A stretch of 46,203 bases of DNA from Thermoactinospora rubra (lineage in GTDB: Bacteria; Actinomycetota; Actinomycetes; Streptosporangiales; Streptosporangiaceae), in assembly GCF_002093975.1 (NCBI RefSeq), contig NZ_MSZZ01000066.1, positions 1 to 46,203 on the forward strand, in the 5' to 3' direction. Both the position numbers and the translations under genes were made by a program. A model generated the notes under the pieces. It was not told the origin of the DNA and ran no database searches. It saw only the letters and a program-made list of their open reading frames with translations. This document shows, one piece after another, positions 25,044 to 34,291 of this stretch. Numbering within the stretch: position 1 is the first letter of the stretch; each line of letters begins with the position of its first letter.

Positions 25044-26537
25044 ATGAGCGGATGGAGCAAGAGGGACGTCAATCGGCTACGAACCCAGATGGCCAGTCAG
25101 GGCCGCGGGGTGGAGGAGATCGCCGAAGAGCTGCGACACCTGTGTCGATGCTCGCGCCTGGCGGCTTACCGCATGGCACACGGCCTCAGCCAACCCGAGG
25201 TCGTCGAGCGATACCGGCAGCACGCGCCGACGTCGTTCATGGACCAACCGCTGCTGTCGAGGTTGGAGGTTTTCCCAGCGGCCGGGTCACGTGCTCCTCT
25301 CGCTACTCAGATCATCACGCTCGCCAGCCTGTACGGCACCACGCCGCTCCGGCTGCTCGACCCCGCAGCGCTTGATCGGCTTGACCCGTCGGAACGGGAC
25401 GTCCTGATCCGCTGCAACGCGGCTTTCACCACCACTCCGGCCGCCCCTACCGGGGAGGCCCTCGCACCAACGACACGGGCACGGCAACTGGTCCAGGCAC
25501 CAGCATCCGACAGCCTGCAGAAGGAGGTAGAAATGGCCGCACGCCGGGCGTTGCGGTTCGCCGTCACTGCCGAGGGCAGCAACATCGGCCCCGAGACACT
25601 GGACCAACTACGCGCCGAGGTCGTCCGTCTGGCGCTCGCCTATCCCCAACAACCCCTGACCGCTCTGCTGGGCGACTTGATCGACCTGCAGGATGTTGCC
25701 TTCCGCCTGTTGGAGGGTCGGCAGCGTCCTGTGGAAGCCGCCGAGATGTACCTGCTCGCCGGCGTCATCAGTGGCATGCTCGCCAAGGCGAGTCACGATC
25801 TGGGCGACCCGCATTCGGCCATGACGCAGGCCCGTACCTCCTGGGTGTGCGCCGACAACGCCGGCCACGACGGGCTGCGTGCCTGGACACGTGGGCTGCA
25901 GTCGATGATCGCCTACTGGGCGGGCTGGCCGCACGAGGCCATCCGCTACGCCGAACTCGGTGCGGACGTCGCCGCACGTACCCGGGGCACCGCCGCCGTC
26001 TGGTTGTCGGCCCAGGAGGCCCGGGTATGGGCTGTGCTCGGCAACACCGACGATGCCCAGGCTGCGATCCAGCGGGCAAGCGACGCACGCGATCGCGTCG
26101 AGCCTGACGACCTGGACGCCTTGGGCGGCATCATGACCTTCCCACGGCCGCGGCAGCTCTACTACGCCGCCGACACGCACGTCTGGCTACCCGGACAGGA
26201 GCAGGAAGCCGATCGGATGGCCGCTGAGGCGCTCGCAGCCTACGGTGAGGCCAACCCGCAGGAACGTTCGTTCAGCGACGAGGCGGGTGCTCGCGCGGAC
26301 CAGGCACTGGCCAGGACGGTGATGGGCGATCTGGACGGTGCCGCCGAGGCGCTGCGGCCTGTCCTGGACCTTCCCATTGATCAGCGGATCGGTGGCATCG
26401 TCGCCAGCGTGATGCGCGTGCATGCGGCCTTGCGCACCAGGACCTACCAGAGCGCTCCGGTGGCCCGTCGCCTCCAGCAGGAGATTGAAGCCTACGGGCA
26501 GGTTCCGGCTCGCGCCGCGCTGCCACGGGGCCGTTAA
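25044..26537 (+). CDS. XRE-family regulator with TPR-like C-terminus
   Basis: The N-terminal ~110 residues form an HTH region (CSRLAAYRMAHGLSQPEVVERYRQ, then LSRLEVFPAAGSRAP and LASLYGTTPLRLL), as in actinomycete regulators whose C-terminal ~300 residues are TPR-like helices. Here these include EAAEMYLLAGVISGMLAKAS, DAQAAIQRASDARDRV and AAEALRPVLDLP. Such proteins often bind a small peptide or metabolite. ATG 25044, with GGGAG about 7 nt upstream, is preferred over the adjacent GTG 25041; a much longer frame upstream is non-coding in character. It is divergent from the nucleotide cluster and followed 11 nt later by a GNAT gene, likely in one operon. Confidence 0.8.
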   Translation: MSGWSKRDVNRLRTQMASQGRGVEEIAEELRHLCRCSRLAAYRMAHGLSQPEVVERYRQHAPTSFMDQPLLSRLEVFPAAGSRAPLATQIITLASLYGTTPLRLLDPAALDRLDPSERDVLIRCNAAFTTTPAAPTGEALAPTTRARQLVQAPASDSLQKEVEMAARRALRFAVTAEGSNIGPETLDQLRAEVVRLALAYPQQPLTALLGDLIDLQDVAFRLLEGRQRPVEAAEMYLLAGVISGMLAKASHDLGDPHSAMTQARTSWVCADNAGHDGLRAWTRGLQSMIAYWAGWPHEAIRYAELGADVAARTRGTAAVWLSAQEARVWAVLGNTDDAQAAIQRASDARDRVEPDDLDALGGIMTFPRPRQLYYAADTHVWLPGQEQEADRMAAEALAAYGEANPQERSFSDEAGARADQALARTVMGDLDGAAEALRPVLDLPIDQRIGGIVASVMRVHAALRTRTYQSAPVARRLQQEIEAYGQVPARAALPRGR

Positions 26538-26548
26538 GGTCAGCAACT

Positions 26549-27142
26549 ATGCGCCCTGTCCTGCTCACGGGTCCGCGGGTCTTGCTGCGGGAGTTCACGG
26601 CTGAGGATGTTGACGCCCTCACCGAGATCTACGGTGACCCGAAGGTCACCGAGCACATGTCCTTCGAGCCTCGGACCCGTGAGCAGGTGGCCGCCACCAT
26701 CGCCGGGGTGATGCAGGCCGCACAGGCTGAGCCGCGGATTGAGTACTCGCTGGCTGGCGTTCTCCGGGATGGTCGGTTGATTGCTTTCGCCCGGCTGGCG
26801 GTGGACACCCAGCATCCGGGCCAGAGCAGCGCGCAGATCGGTTTCGCGCTGCGCGCGGACCGGTGGGGACAGGGGCTGGGGACCGAGGTGGTGCGGCTGC
26901 TGCTTCACCTGGGCTTCGACGAGCTGGGGCTGTATCGGATCTGGGGTGCGCGGAGCCCGCACAACCTTGCTTCTGCGCACCTCATGGCCAAGCTCGGCAT
27001 GGTCGAGGAAGGCCGGATACGAGGGCACCTGCGGGTGCGTGGGCAATGGCGGGACTCCATCGTGCATTCGATCCTGCGCCCGGAGTGGAATGACGCCGAA
27101 ACAGAATCCGGGGGAAGCAGTCAGCGAAACGCGCGCCCGTAG
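26549..27142 (+). CDS. GNAT N-acetyltransferase (RimJ/RimL-like)
   Basis: A 197-aa acetyltransferase of the RimJ/RimL type: VLLTGPRVLLREFTAEDVDAL at the N-terminus, IGFALRADRWGQGLGTEVVRLL for the acetyl-CoA pyrophosphate loop (RxxGxG/A variant), and NLASAHLMAKLGMVEEGRIRG near the C-terminus. These enzymes acetylate protein N-termini or small molecules. The ATG start at 26549 follows AAGGT about 9 nt upstream. It lies 11 nt after the regulator stop and is likely co-transcribed with it. Whether it takes part in the neighbouring nucleotide pathway is unknown. Confidence 0.88.
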   Translation: MRPVLLTGPRVLLREFTAEDVDALTEIYGDPKVTEHMSFEPRTREQVAATIAGVMQAAQAEPRIEYSLAGVLRDGRLIAFARLAVDTQHPGQSSAQIGFALRADRWGQGLGTEVVRLLLHLGFDELGLYRIWGARSPHNLASAHLMAKLGMVEEGRIRGHLRVRGQWRDSIVHSILRPEWNDAETESGGSSQRNARP

Positions 27143-27289
27143 CGACCATCAGCCCGGCCTGATATTCGCGTAAGTTTCGCGGCCTTGACCTCTCCTGTCG
27201 AGTCGAGCGTTCATTGGTGTTCGATCCGCCCGTGTCATCCGGGCCGCGATGCGGCGACGGGCGGCGAGACCAGGAAGGACACTCGAGAA

Positions 27290-27772
27290 ATGGGGAAAGG
27301 AAACTGGAGCTACGGCTCCGCCGCGCAATGGTTGCAGGGCCCCGATCCGATGACGTGGCGCAGGACCTACTCCGGGCGGCTCGACCAGGTCCCGGTGGCG
27401 CGGCAGTTCGCCGTGTCGCTGTTCGCCGGGTCCGGGCATGAGGGGGAGGTCGCCTTCATCGTCACCGAGCTGGCGTCCAACGCGGTCCGGCACACCCGAT
27501 CGGGATCGTACGGCGGGTGGTTCGGCCTGGAACTGGTCTACGCCGAGGTGGCCTACATCGGGGTCACCGACCTCGGAGGCGGGCCTCGTCCGACCGTGCT
27601 TCCCGAAAGCGATCAGCTCGAGCAGGGGCGGGGGTTGCGGGCGGTTTCCGCGCTGGCCGTAGCCATCGGGATCCACGGCAATCCGGCGTACGGTCACACC
27701 GTCTGGGCCGACCTCGACCTGCGCACAACGGCGGTTCCCAAGCACGACCTCGCGGTGATGCTCGCAGGGTGA
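27290..27772 (+). CDS. RsbW-like ATP-binding protein (anti-sigma-type histidine kinase fold)
   Basis: A 160-aa GHKL ATPase-like protein. The N-box is FIVTELASNAVRHTRSG, with the conserved E, N and H. The G1 box is VTDLGGGPRP, and the C-terminal part has GRGLRAVSALAVAIG. Single-domain proteins of this kind are common in actinomycetes and act as anti-sigma factors or partners of unknown regulators. ATG 27290 is selected because AGGAAGGA lies about 11 nt upstream; the longer frame from 27185 is less convincing. It stands alone before a strong hairpin. No cognate sigma or anti-anti-sigma gene is adjacent. Confidence 0.85.
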   Translation: MGKGNWSYGSAAQWLQGPDPMTWRRTYSGRLDQVPVARQFAVSLFAGSGHEGEVAFIVTELASNAVRHTRSGSYGGWFGLELVYAEVAYIGVTDLGGGPRPTVLPESDQLEQGRGLRAVSALAVAIGIHGNPAYGHTVWADLDLRTTAVPKHDLAVMLAG

Positions 27773-27834
27773 GGGCCCAGCCTGACGGTAACAGGCTGGC
27801 CCCTCAGGAGCCAGGATAGGGCTCATCCGGCCAG

Positions 27835-27872
27835 GGCTCTGGCCGTTTTCTGGAACAGAAACGGCCAGAGCC
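27835..27872. terminator. long perfect hairpin, probable bidirectional terminator
   Basis: GGCTCTGGCCGTTT (27835-27848) pairs exactly with AAACGGCCAGAGCC (27859-27872). The loop region continues CTG-GAA-CAG, so the stem reaches about 17 bp with one bulged T. It lies 63 nt after the RsbW-like gene stop. There is no long T-run, as usual in high-GC actinobacteria. Confidence 0.75.
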
Positions 27873-28403
27873 TCCTTGTCTGCCAGGCGGGCCATCCCCT
27901 GCAGGAGGTATGCGGGTCCGGGCCCGTCGGTGATCCGTTGATGCCCAGGCGATGGGGTACATGCTCAATCAATACCCCCCGCCAGTATCGTTGTCGCAGG
28001 CCAGGGCGCTGCACAGGCTGGCGAAACGCCTGGGCTCGCCTACGAAGGCGACCGCAAGGGCGTAGCGGTGTGTGGGTGGGGAGCCGGTCCCGTACTCCGT
28101 AATTCGAGTCGTTGTATTAGTAACCGAGCTTCTATTCTGGCTAAATGATGAATGGAATTGTTGTCCGGAGGGCGCTAGGATTTGATAGGCATCATTCGCC
28201 CGGCGTGTGACAAAATCAAAAGCCTGCCGCGATGGACGCATCGCCGAGGGCGGCATTGTTAGGTGAGCCTCTCCAGTCGTTTTGGCAATTAAAAATCATC
28301 GCGTCGGGGTTGATGTGGCGCGGGTATCGAGAAATGGTGGTATCACGGCACCGAAAAACCGGTGATGAAAATCCGTCACCGGCCCACACGAAAGGAAAAG
28401 AAA
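27873..28403. other. gene-free, partly A/T-rich interval before the conjugative module
   Basis: No convincing gene is visible here. From about 28090 to 28340 the composition drops in G+C, with stretches such as GTTGTATTAGTAACC and GGCAATTAAAAATCATC, unlike both flanks. This is a plausible promoter region and a plausible element boundary. Immediately before the next gene, CCGGTGA (28359-28365) pairs with TCACCGG (28376-28382) around an A-rich loop. The hairpin lies just upstream of the ribosome site AAAGGA and could control translation. No attachment site repeat could be identified. Confidence 0.45.
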
Positions 28404-29384
28404 ATGGCCGCGACAACCACCCTCACCGACACCGCCCCGGCCACCGTCACGCCCGCCGAGGCCGTGTGGAACGCCGTACTGGCCAACCCCGGCGCGACGG
28501 TTACCGTCATCGCGGACGCGGCGGGTGTCACCCGGACGGCGGCCAAGACCGAACTGGCGGCCCTGGCCGAGGCCGGTCGGGTCACGCGCGTCCCGGGCGG
28601 ACAGGGGGACAACGGCCGCCGCCTGCCGGACACGTGGGTTCCGGCCACCGCCACGGACACGACTGACACACCGGACGTGGACGCGGACGGGGGCTCCGAC
28701 GAGGCCAGCGCTCCGCCGTCCGGGCCGATGACCGTGGTGTCGCCCGACACTATCGCCGAGGCTATGCGGATCATGGCTGAGGAGGCCGAACGGCGGGCGG
28801 CGGCCGAGGCGGAACTCCAGCAGCGCCTGGCCGAAGAGGAGGCGCGGCGGGCCAAGATCCTGGCGGAACTGGAGAAGGCCCGCACCACGGAGAACACCCG
28901 CCGTGCGCTGGCTGACCTGCTGGCGGCGGTGACGTCCACCTACGCGGCGGTGGTGGCGGGGGACGACGCCGCGACGACGGCCGGGCTGGAGCTGATCTTC
29001 GCCGGTACCGAATCGGTCCGGGCGGCGACCGGTGCCGCTCCGGCTCGCGCCACGCGGACCCGTACGGGCAACGGCGGGGGTAGCGGGTTCCGAGCGGGCC
29101 GGGCTGCGCCCCGCCCGTTGCGGCCGGAGGTGATCGCGCACCTGCGCGCGCACCCCAACGCCGATTTCACCCCGGGTGAGATCGCCAGGGTCCTCGACCG
29201 GTCATCCGGCGCGGTCGCCAACGCGCTCGACACGCTGGTCAAGAGCGGTGAGGCGGTCATGACCGGTGAGCGCCCTGCCCGCTACCGGCTGGCCCCGGCC
29301 GCTCAAGCCGGTACGGACGGGGACGCGCCCGCCGCCGACACATCGGCCACGGACGGGACCGTGGGCGCGGTCGCGGCCGGATAG
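28404..29384 (+). CDS. protein with two winged-helix domains joined by a coiled coil
   Basis: A 326-aa protein. Residues about 16-80 form a winged helix (ANPGATVTVIADAAGVTRTA, then ALAEAGRVTRVPG). A highly charged helix follows at about 125-185 (AEEAERRAAAEAELQQRLAE), then a helical domain. A second winged helix lies at about 235-300 (FTPGEIARVLDRSSGAVANA, LVKSGEAVMTGERPARYRL). Both ends are DNA-binding-like, so a dimer could bridge distant sites. ATG 28404 follows AAAGGA by 7 nt. Genes like this occur beside actinobacterial conjugative modules, where a role in replication, partition or regulation is possible; function is not established here. Confidence 0.7.
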   Translation: MAATTTLTDTAPATVTPAEAVWNAVLANPGATVTVIADAAGVTRTAAKTELAALAEAGRVTRVPGGQGDNGRRLPDTWVPATATDTTDTPDVDADGGSDEASAPPSGPMTVVSPDTIAEAMRIMAEEAERRAAAEAELQQRLAEEEARRAKILAELEKARTTENTRRALADLLAAVTSTYAAVVAGDDAATTAGLELIFAGTESVRAATGAAPARATRTRTGNGGGSGFRAGRAAPRPLRPEVIAHLRAHPNADFTPGEIARVLDRSSGAVANALDTLVKSGEAVMTGERPARYRLAPAAQAGTDGDAPAADTSATDGTVGAVAAG

Positions 29385-29387
29385 CGA

Positions 29388-29423
29388 CCCGGGGTGGCAT
29401 CCCGGGCCGGATGCCACCCCGGG
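29388..29423. terminator. perfect 15-bp hairpin after the winged-helix gene
   Basis: CCCGGGGTGGCATCC (29388-29402) pairs base for base with GGATGCCACCCCGGG (29409-29423) around a 6-nt loop, starting 3 nt after the TAG stop. It probably terminates the winged-helix gene transcript, and it separates it from the convergent transfer operon. Confidence 0.75.
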
Positions 29424-29973
29424 CGGCCGTCGCCCCGTGTGGTGACGGCATGGGGGCGGGACCCGTGCGGGTCCCGCCCCTGCCCGTCTACGGGTACGGC
29501 ACACGCGGCACCGGCACGCCGTGTGGCTCGCCCACCACCGAAGCCCTGCCGTACAGCGCGGCACCGGCACGCGGGGCTCGCCCCCTGTCCACGCGGGTGG
29601 CCGACGGCCGTTCCGGATGCCGCTGCCCGCCGTACGTGACGGTGGCTGGCACGCCCCGGGCCATGCCAGCCACGGCCACCCGGCACGCCGCGCCGGGGTG
29701 GGCAGCCCTGACGGAACCCGCCACCGGCTACCCGGGCGGTGTCGCCCCATCCCGCGCGGGCGCTGCGATGTGGCGACCGCGACCGTGCCTGGCGCGAAAC
29801 GGTTCCCATCCCGCGCGGATGTAGCGATGCGCGGGCCGGGCACGGACGCCGTCCTCCAGCGGACCCCTCGGAAATTACTGTCAGTTCGATGCCATAACGG
29901 TAGGTGGCCAGTAAGGTGGTGTCGCCACTGGGCCGTGGGGGCGGGGCGTGAAGATTCACCTTCGCGCCCCAGG
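29424..29973. other. 550-bp repeat-rich non-coding interval between convergent genes
   Basis: The flanking genes converge, yet about 550 bp lie between them, far more than usual. Inside are further hairpins: GGGGCGGGACCC (29453-29464) with GGGTCCCGCCCC (29469-29480), and GTGGCTGGCA (29642-29651) with TGCCAGCCAC (29664-29673). Two direct copies of CCCATCCCGCGCGG lie near 29746 and 29806. Open frames here have unconvincing composition and no recognisable protein. An origin of transfer, a replication site or a structured RNA are all possible; none is shown. Confidence 0.4.
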
Positions 29974-30942
29974 TCACTGCGCCCACGGGCGGGCGTAGCC
30001 GACGAGGCCAGACCGGTCACCGATGGGGCTGATGCGGACGGGCAACCCGGTGCGCGGCGCTTCGACCATGCGGCCGTCGCCGAGGACGATGCCGACGTGC
30101 CCTGGGGCGGCGGCGGTGCCGAGGGCGCCTTTGAAGAACACCAGGTCACCGGGCGCGACGGTCCCGGCCGGGACGTGCGGCAGGGTCCGCCATTGTTCCT
30201 GTGAGGTGCGGGGGAGGAGAACCCCGGCCTGGTACCAGGCGTAGCGGGTCAGGCCGCTGCAGTCGAACCCCACGATCCCGGCCCCGCGACCGAACCCTTC
30301 GGTCGGGCCGGACAACCCGCCGCCGCCCCAGGCGTACGGCGTGCCGACCCACCGCAGGGCGGCCCGGACGGCGATGGCCGCCCGTCCTGACGCGACGACG
30401 GGTATGCCTGCGCACGGGATGCCATCCCGGGCGTAGGCGGCGGCACAGTCCATGACCTTCTTCACGTACCAGTCGGCATGGTTGTAGGCGTAGATCGCGC
30501 GTTCCATGTCGGCCGGTGCGCCGTTGGCCCGCAGCAGGCGTGCGGCGGCCGGGATGGCATCGGCCGGATCGTAGACGTCCCGTCGGCCGTCGCCGTTGCC
30601 GTCCACCCCGTACCTCTGCCAGGTTCCGGGCATGAACTGCATGGGTCCGGCCGCCCCGGCCGGGTTGGTTCCGGCCCGGATGCCCGCCCCCGGTCCTCGG
30701 CCGTGGTCGGATTCCACCGCGCCGATCGCGGCCAGCACCGGCCACGGCAGGCCGTACTCGGTCCCGGCCTTCACATACAACGCGAGGTAGTCGGCCGGGA
30801 TCTGGGCGGTCGCCGCCGGAACGGGTCCCGGGTGACAGGCGGCGACGCCGGGGGCGGCCGTACCGGACATCCCGCCGATCACTCCGAGAAAGACCGCCAG
30901 CACCATCACCGCGACGGCGGCGACCGCGATGACCAGGGCCAT
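29974..30942 (-). CDS. conjugation hydrolase: lytic transglycosylase + NlpC/P60 peptidase (VirB1-like)
   Basis: The protein locally opens peptidoglycan for the transfer apparatus. After an N-terminal membrane segment (VIAVAAVAVMVLAVFLGVIGG) comes a soluble lytic transglycosylase domain, with the catalytic Glu in AAIGAVESDHGRG and AGAAGPMQFMPGTWQ. An NlpC/P60 domain follows, with Cys in VGFDCSGLTRYAW and His in APGHVGIVLG. I take ATG 30942, which overlaps the preceding stop (TGATG). An in-frame ATG at 31029 would add 29 Arg-rich residues and a better positive-inside end, at the cost of an 88-nt overlap, and remains possible. It is the last gene of the minus-strand transfer operon. Confidence 0.88.
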   Translation of the reverse strand: MALVIAVAAVAVMVLAVFLGVIGGMSGTAAPGVAACHPGPVPAATAQIPADYLALYVKAGTEYGLPWPVLAAIGAVESDHGRGPGAGIRAGTNPAGAAGPMQFMPGTWQRYGVDGNGDGRRDVYDPADAIPAAARLLRANGAPADMERAIYAYNHADWYVKKVMDCAAAYARDGIPCAGIPVVASGRAAIAVRAALRWVGTPYAWGGGGLSGPTEGFGRGAGIVGFDCSGLTRYAWYQAGVLLPRTSQEQWRTLPHVPAGTVAPGDLVFFKGALGTAAAPGHVGIVLGDGRMVEAPRTGLPVRISPIGDRSGLVGYARPWAQ

Positions 30943-31826
30943 CAGGCGCGCGGCCGGTCGGGTGCGTCCCACGCGTGCGCCAGGGCGGCCAACCGGCGGC
31001 GCGGTCCGGTCACCCCGACCGGGAGCCATACGGCACCGGCCGGGCCGTCCACCGACGACGGCGGGGTGTGGACGGCGGTGGCCACCGGGACCGGGGGCGT
31101 GCCCAGCGCCTTGCGGAGGTTGGCCTCACGGGCGGGGGTGGGCAGCCAGAACAGGACGGGCGTGGGGATGCCGGTGGACTCGGCCAGGGCGAGGTACCCC
31201 TCCAGTTTGGCCGCGACGCGGGACAGGGCGTAGCTGCCGGTGTCGTGCTCAAGAAAGAAGTCCACCTCGACCGGCCGGCCTTCGGGTCCGGCCTCGACCC
31301 AGCGGCCGAAGGCGTCGGGCCGGGCGTGATCACCCCACAGGCGGGCGCAGCGGTGTTCGTGCCACCACTCGGCCAGGGCGGTGCCGTCACGGCGTCGGCG
31401 CGCGTAGGCGTGCAGGCGGACGAAGAAGTCGTTCACCCCGATCTGGTGGCCGAGGCGCTGGGACAGGAAGAAGGCGATGGTCTTGTCCTGCCGGTACTTC
31501 AGGTCCTTGACCTCGATGCCGCGTTGGGCGGCGATGATGTGGGCACCGGCCGGGCCGAGGGCCCAGTGGTAGGGGTGGGTGCCCTGCTGGGCCTGTGGCC
31601 GGAAGCGGGTCAGCGCGTCGAACCGGTGGAGGATGGCCAGGCGGGGACGGGCGGCGCTGAGGCTGTGGAAGAACAGGGCGGCCAACTGGTCGGTGGTCAG
31701 CACGCGGTGTTCCCAGACCAGGTCGAGGATGGCGCGGTCTCGCTCGGTCAGCCGGTCGAGCAGGTCGAGGAGGAGGGTGGCGGGCACCTTCTGCCGCCGG
31801 GTGCCGGACGCGGTCGGGCGGGTCAT
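30942..31826 (-). CDS. replication-relaxation family protein
   Basis: A 294-aa protein. Its N-terminal winged helix reads LTERDRAILDLVWEHRVLTTDQLAALFF, followed by LAILHRFDALTRFRP, then LGPAGAHIIAAQRGI, and a C-terminal half with VEVDFFLEHDTGS and KLEGYLALAES. These match the replication-relaxation proteins found beside transfer genes in actinobacterial plasmids and conjugative elements, where they are thought to assist the relaxase or replication; the biochemical role is not settled. ATG 31826 overlaps the VirD4-like stop (ATGA). No relaxase gene is seen in this window, so this is the only DNA-processing candidate of the module besides the winged-helix protein. Confidence 0.75.
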   Translation of the reverse strand: MTRPTASGTRRQKVPATLLLDLLDRLTERDRAILDLVWEHRVLTTDQLAALFFHSLSAARPRLAILHRFDALTRFRPQAQQGTHPYHWALGPAGAHIIAAQRGIEVKDLKYRQDKTIAFFLSQRLGHQIGVNDFFVRLHAYARRRRDGTALAEWWHEHRCARLWGDHARPDAFGRWVEAGPEGRPVEVDFFLEHDTGSYALSRVAAKLEGYLALAESTGIPTPVLFWLPTPAREANLRKALGTPPVPVATAVHTPPSSVDGPAGAVWLPVGVTGPRRRLAALAHAWDAPDRPRA

Positions 31827-34291
31827 GGGCTCTCCTTGGCGAAGGGATTCCTACGGGTGTCGATGGGCGCGCTGGATCGGGGCCGCTGACTTGGGGCGGA
31901 TTGCGGAGCGGTGAAGCGCTGCCGCGATGCCGTACGGATCGCCTCCTGGCGGCCGGGGATGGGCTCGGGCAGGGGCCGGGTACGGAAGGTGAAGGCCGCA
32001 GTCGGCGCGTTGCCGCTGATGATGCGCCCGGCCGCCTGGTAGGCGCCCAGGTGCGCCAGGTCGTGCGGGGTGAGCAGAGGCGCCATGTGGTGGGCCAGAT
32101 CGCGGGCGTCCTCGGGGGAGATGGCGAAGTACACCTTGTTGCGGGCGTCGGCCGAGATCGCTTCGCGCAGGTCCTTGGGCAGCTGGGACAGGTGCTGGTG
32201 GGCCAGGACCAGGGAGAGGCGGTAGGCGCGGGCTTCGGCCAGGATATCGGAGATGCTGCCGGGCAGGTTGAGGAAGTTGTGCGCCTCGTCCACGTAGATG
32301 GCCGCGTCCGGCCGGTCGTGCTCGGCGAGGTGGGCGCGTGGGGTGACGGCCTGCCAGGCGTGGGCGAGCAGCAGTGACCCCAGCAGGCGGGCGGCGTCCT
32401 CGCCGAGCACACCCTTGGGCAGGCGGGCCAGGATCAGGCCGCCGGTGTCGAGCAGGCGTCCCAGGTGGACGGTGGAGGCGGTGCCGGACAGGGCGTCGCG
32501 GACGAAGGGGCGCAGCAGGACCGCTCGCAGCTTGTTCATGACCGGGCTGATCACGGCCGCGCGGGCGGCCGGGGACAGCTCCTCGTAGCCGGACCAGAAG
32601 CCTTTCAGCAGTTCGTCGTTGAGCCGGTCGGTGATGCGCTGGCGGAAGGCGGAGTCGGTGAGGAGCTGGGGCACCTCGGCCAGGGAGGCCCGGTTGCCCT
32701 TCACGCGGGTGAGGGTCAGGCAGGCCGAGCGCATCAGATCGTCCAGCCGGGGTCCCCAGGCGGAGGAGAAGCAGCGGCGGAAGGTGGTGACGATCGACTC
32801 GACCGCGAACTGCGGGTCCGGCCCGGCCAGCACGTTGACGCACGGCGGCGGCCCAGGCTCGGAGGGGTCGAAGACCACTGTCCGGCCGATGGCGCGCTCG
32901 GGAAGCCGCTCCAGGACGTCGGTGACCAGGTCACCTTTGGGATCGATGACGAGCGCGCCCCGTCCGGCGTGCGCGTCGGCCAGGATCAGGTTGGCCAGGA
33001 AGGTGGACTTGCCGACGCCGGTCTGGCCGAGCACGTGCAGGTGCTGGCGTGCCCCGGCGACCGACAACGCGACCGGCCGGGGATGTCCGGCCTCGGCGTC
33101 GCCCAGCACCCGCACCGGCCCGTCGCTGAAGCTGTCAGTGGGTACGGCGGGCGAAGGGGCGACCGGGCAGGCTCCGGCCCGGCTGACCCCTGGGGCGCCG
33201 GGATCGTAGGGCAGGTGGGCGAGCGCGGCCAGTTCGGGCACCGACAGCAGATAGCCCCTGGCCAGGCGGCGCGCCGCCATCTGGGCAGCTGGGAACCGGA
33301 GCCGCCTGCGGCGCAGGAACTGGTGGCCAGAGGAGAACAGCGCGAAGGTGGCGGCGATCCGATGGGCGTGGCCGCGCAGCCATCCCTGCGCCTCGGCCCG
33401 ACGCTGTGTGGCTACGGCGTAGCAGATCTGCACCTCAAACCGCGGCTGACCGGCCTTGCCGAGGATCGCCCGCACCTGCTCGGCCCGCTCCGGATGCAGG
33501 CGAGTCAGCTCACCGGCAGATCCGGTCATGCCGGGAGTTAGCAGATCGAACACCATGCCCGCAAACCCGGCCGAGCCGCCGCCCTGCAGAGCCGACGCGG
33601 CCCGATAGGCGCGGTGGAGCCGCCGCCCGACAACGGGCCGAGCCAGGATCTGGACAGCGGCATACTCACCCCCGCCCAGACCGGAGACCGCGCCGAGCAG
33701 CGCCCGCAACGGATCGGCCTGGTGCTCACACGCGAGCGGGAAATGCTCCGGCCGCGCCAGCACCAACCGCCCTCCAGCCGAGGCCGCCTCGCACGGAATC
33801 GGAGGTACGGCGGGGCCGGTGCTGACCGTCGCCCCGGGCCAGGCCGAACGGACCGCCTTCTCTACCACGCCGGGCGGTACGGTGCCCGGCACCCACACCT
33901 GGATGCGCAGCCCGGAGGCGTCGGCGACGTACTCGAAGGCGATGTGCGGCTGGCCGAACAGCACACGCTTCCACCACGGCGCGGCTAGACCGACCAGATG
34001 CCGCCACCAGGCGGCGGCGCTGGTCGCCTCCACACTCGGAGGCACCGCGACGTGGACCAACCGTGCGCCGTGGCACAGGCGACGGTGCCGCCACCGCCAC
34101 ACCCCGGCACGCACGGCCGCCCACGCTGTTGCCGTACCGAACACGACAGCGACGGCGGTCGGGCCGTACCGGAGGGGAACCCCGATGCCACCCAGGTCGG
34201 GGAACACCGCGTTGACCAGGTCCTCCCAGAACCTGATCAGCTCCTCCCAGGAGTCACCGGCATCCGACAGGGGGACGACGGGAAGGCTCAC
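31823..34291 (-). CDS. VirD4/TraG-type coupling ATPase
   Basis: Coupling proteins bring the relaxosome to the type IV channel. The 822-aa protein has an N-terminal membrane segment (about 32-58, YGPTAVAVVFGTATAWAAV). A long middle region of unknown type follows, then the ATPase: Walker A HVLGQTGVGKSTFLANL, VIDPKGDLVTDVLER, and Walker B DAAIYVDEAHNFLNLPG. Near the C-terminus are SLVLAHQHLSQLP and SADARNKVYFAISPEDA. GTG 34291 overlaps the VirB4 stop (GTGA); a longer upstream frame is not needed. All core motifs look intact. Confidence 0.88.
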   Translation of the reverse strand: MSLPVVPLSDAGDSWEELIRFWEDLVNAVFPDLGGIGVPLRYGPTAVAVVFGTATAWAAVRAGVWRWRHRRLCHGARLVHVAVPPSVEATSAAAWWRHLVGLAAPWWKRVLFGQPHIAFEYVADASGLRIQVWVPGTVPPGVVEKAVRSAWPGATVSTGPAVPPIPCEAASAGGRLVLARPEHFPLACEHQADPLRALLGAVSGLGGGEYAAVQILARPVVGRRLHRAYRAASALQGGGSAGFAGMVFDLLTPGMTGSAGELTRLHPERAEQVRAILGKAGQPRFEVQICYAVATQRRAEAQGWLRGHAHRIAATFALFSSGHQFLRRRRLRFPAAQMAARRLARGYLLSVPELAALAHLPYDPGAPGVSRAGACPVAPSPAVPTDSFSDGPVRVLGDAEAGHPRPVALSVAGARQHLHVLGQTGVGKSTFLANLILADAHAGRGALVIDPKGDLVTDVLERLPERAIGRTVVFDPSEPGPPPCVNVLAGPDPQFAVESIVTTFRRCFSSAWGPRLDDLMRSACLTLTRVKGNRASLAEVPQLLTDSAFRQRITDRLNDELLKGFWSGYEELSPAARAAVISPVMNKLRAVLLRPFVRDALSGTASTVHLGRLLDTGGLILARLPKGVLGEDAARLLGSLLLAHAWQAVTPRAHLAEHDRPDAAIYVDEAHNFLNLPGSISDILAEARAYRLSLVLAHQHLSQLPKDLREAISADARNKVYFAISPEDARDLAHHMAPLLTPHDLAHLGAYQAAGRIISGNAPTAAFTFRTRPLPEPIPGRQEAIRTASRQRFTAPQSAPSQRPRSSAPIDTRRNPFAKESP

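Noticed and set aside
27823..28416. Short minus-strand frames in the gap before the conjugative module
   Set aside because: No ribosome site, no known motif and non-coding composition. One of them runs through the perfect hairpin.
29424..29880. Protein-coding gene in the convergent interval
   Set aside because: Every open frame there is Arg/Pro/Gly-rich with no plausible start signal, and perfect palindromes break the region.
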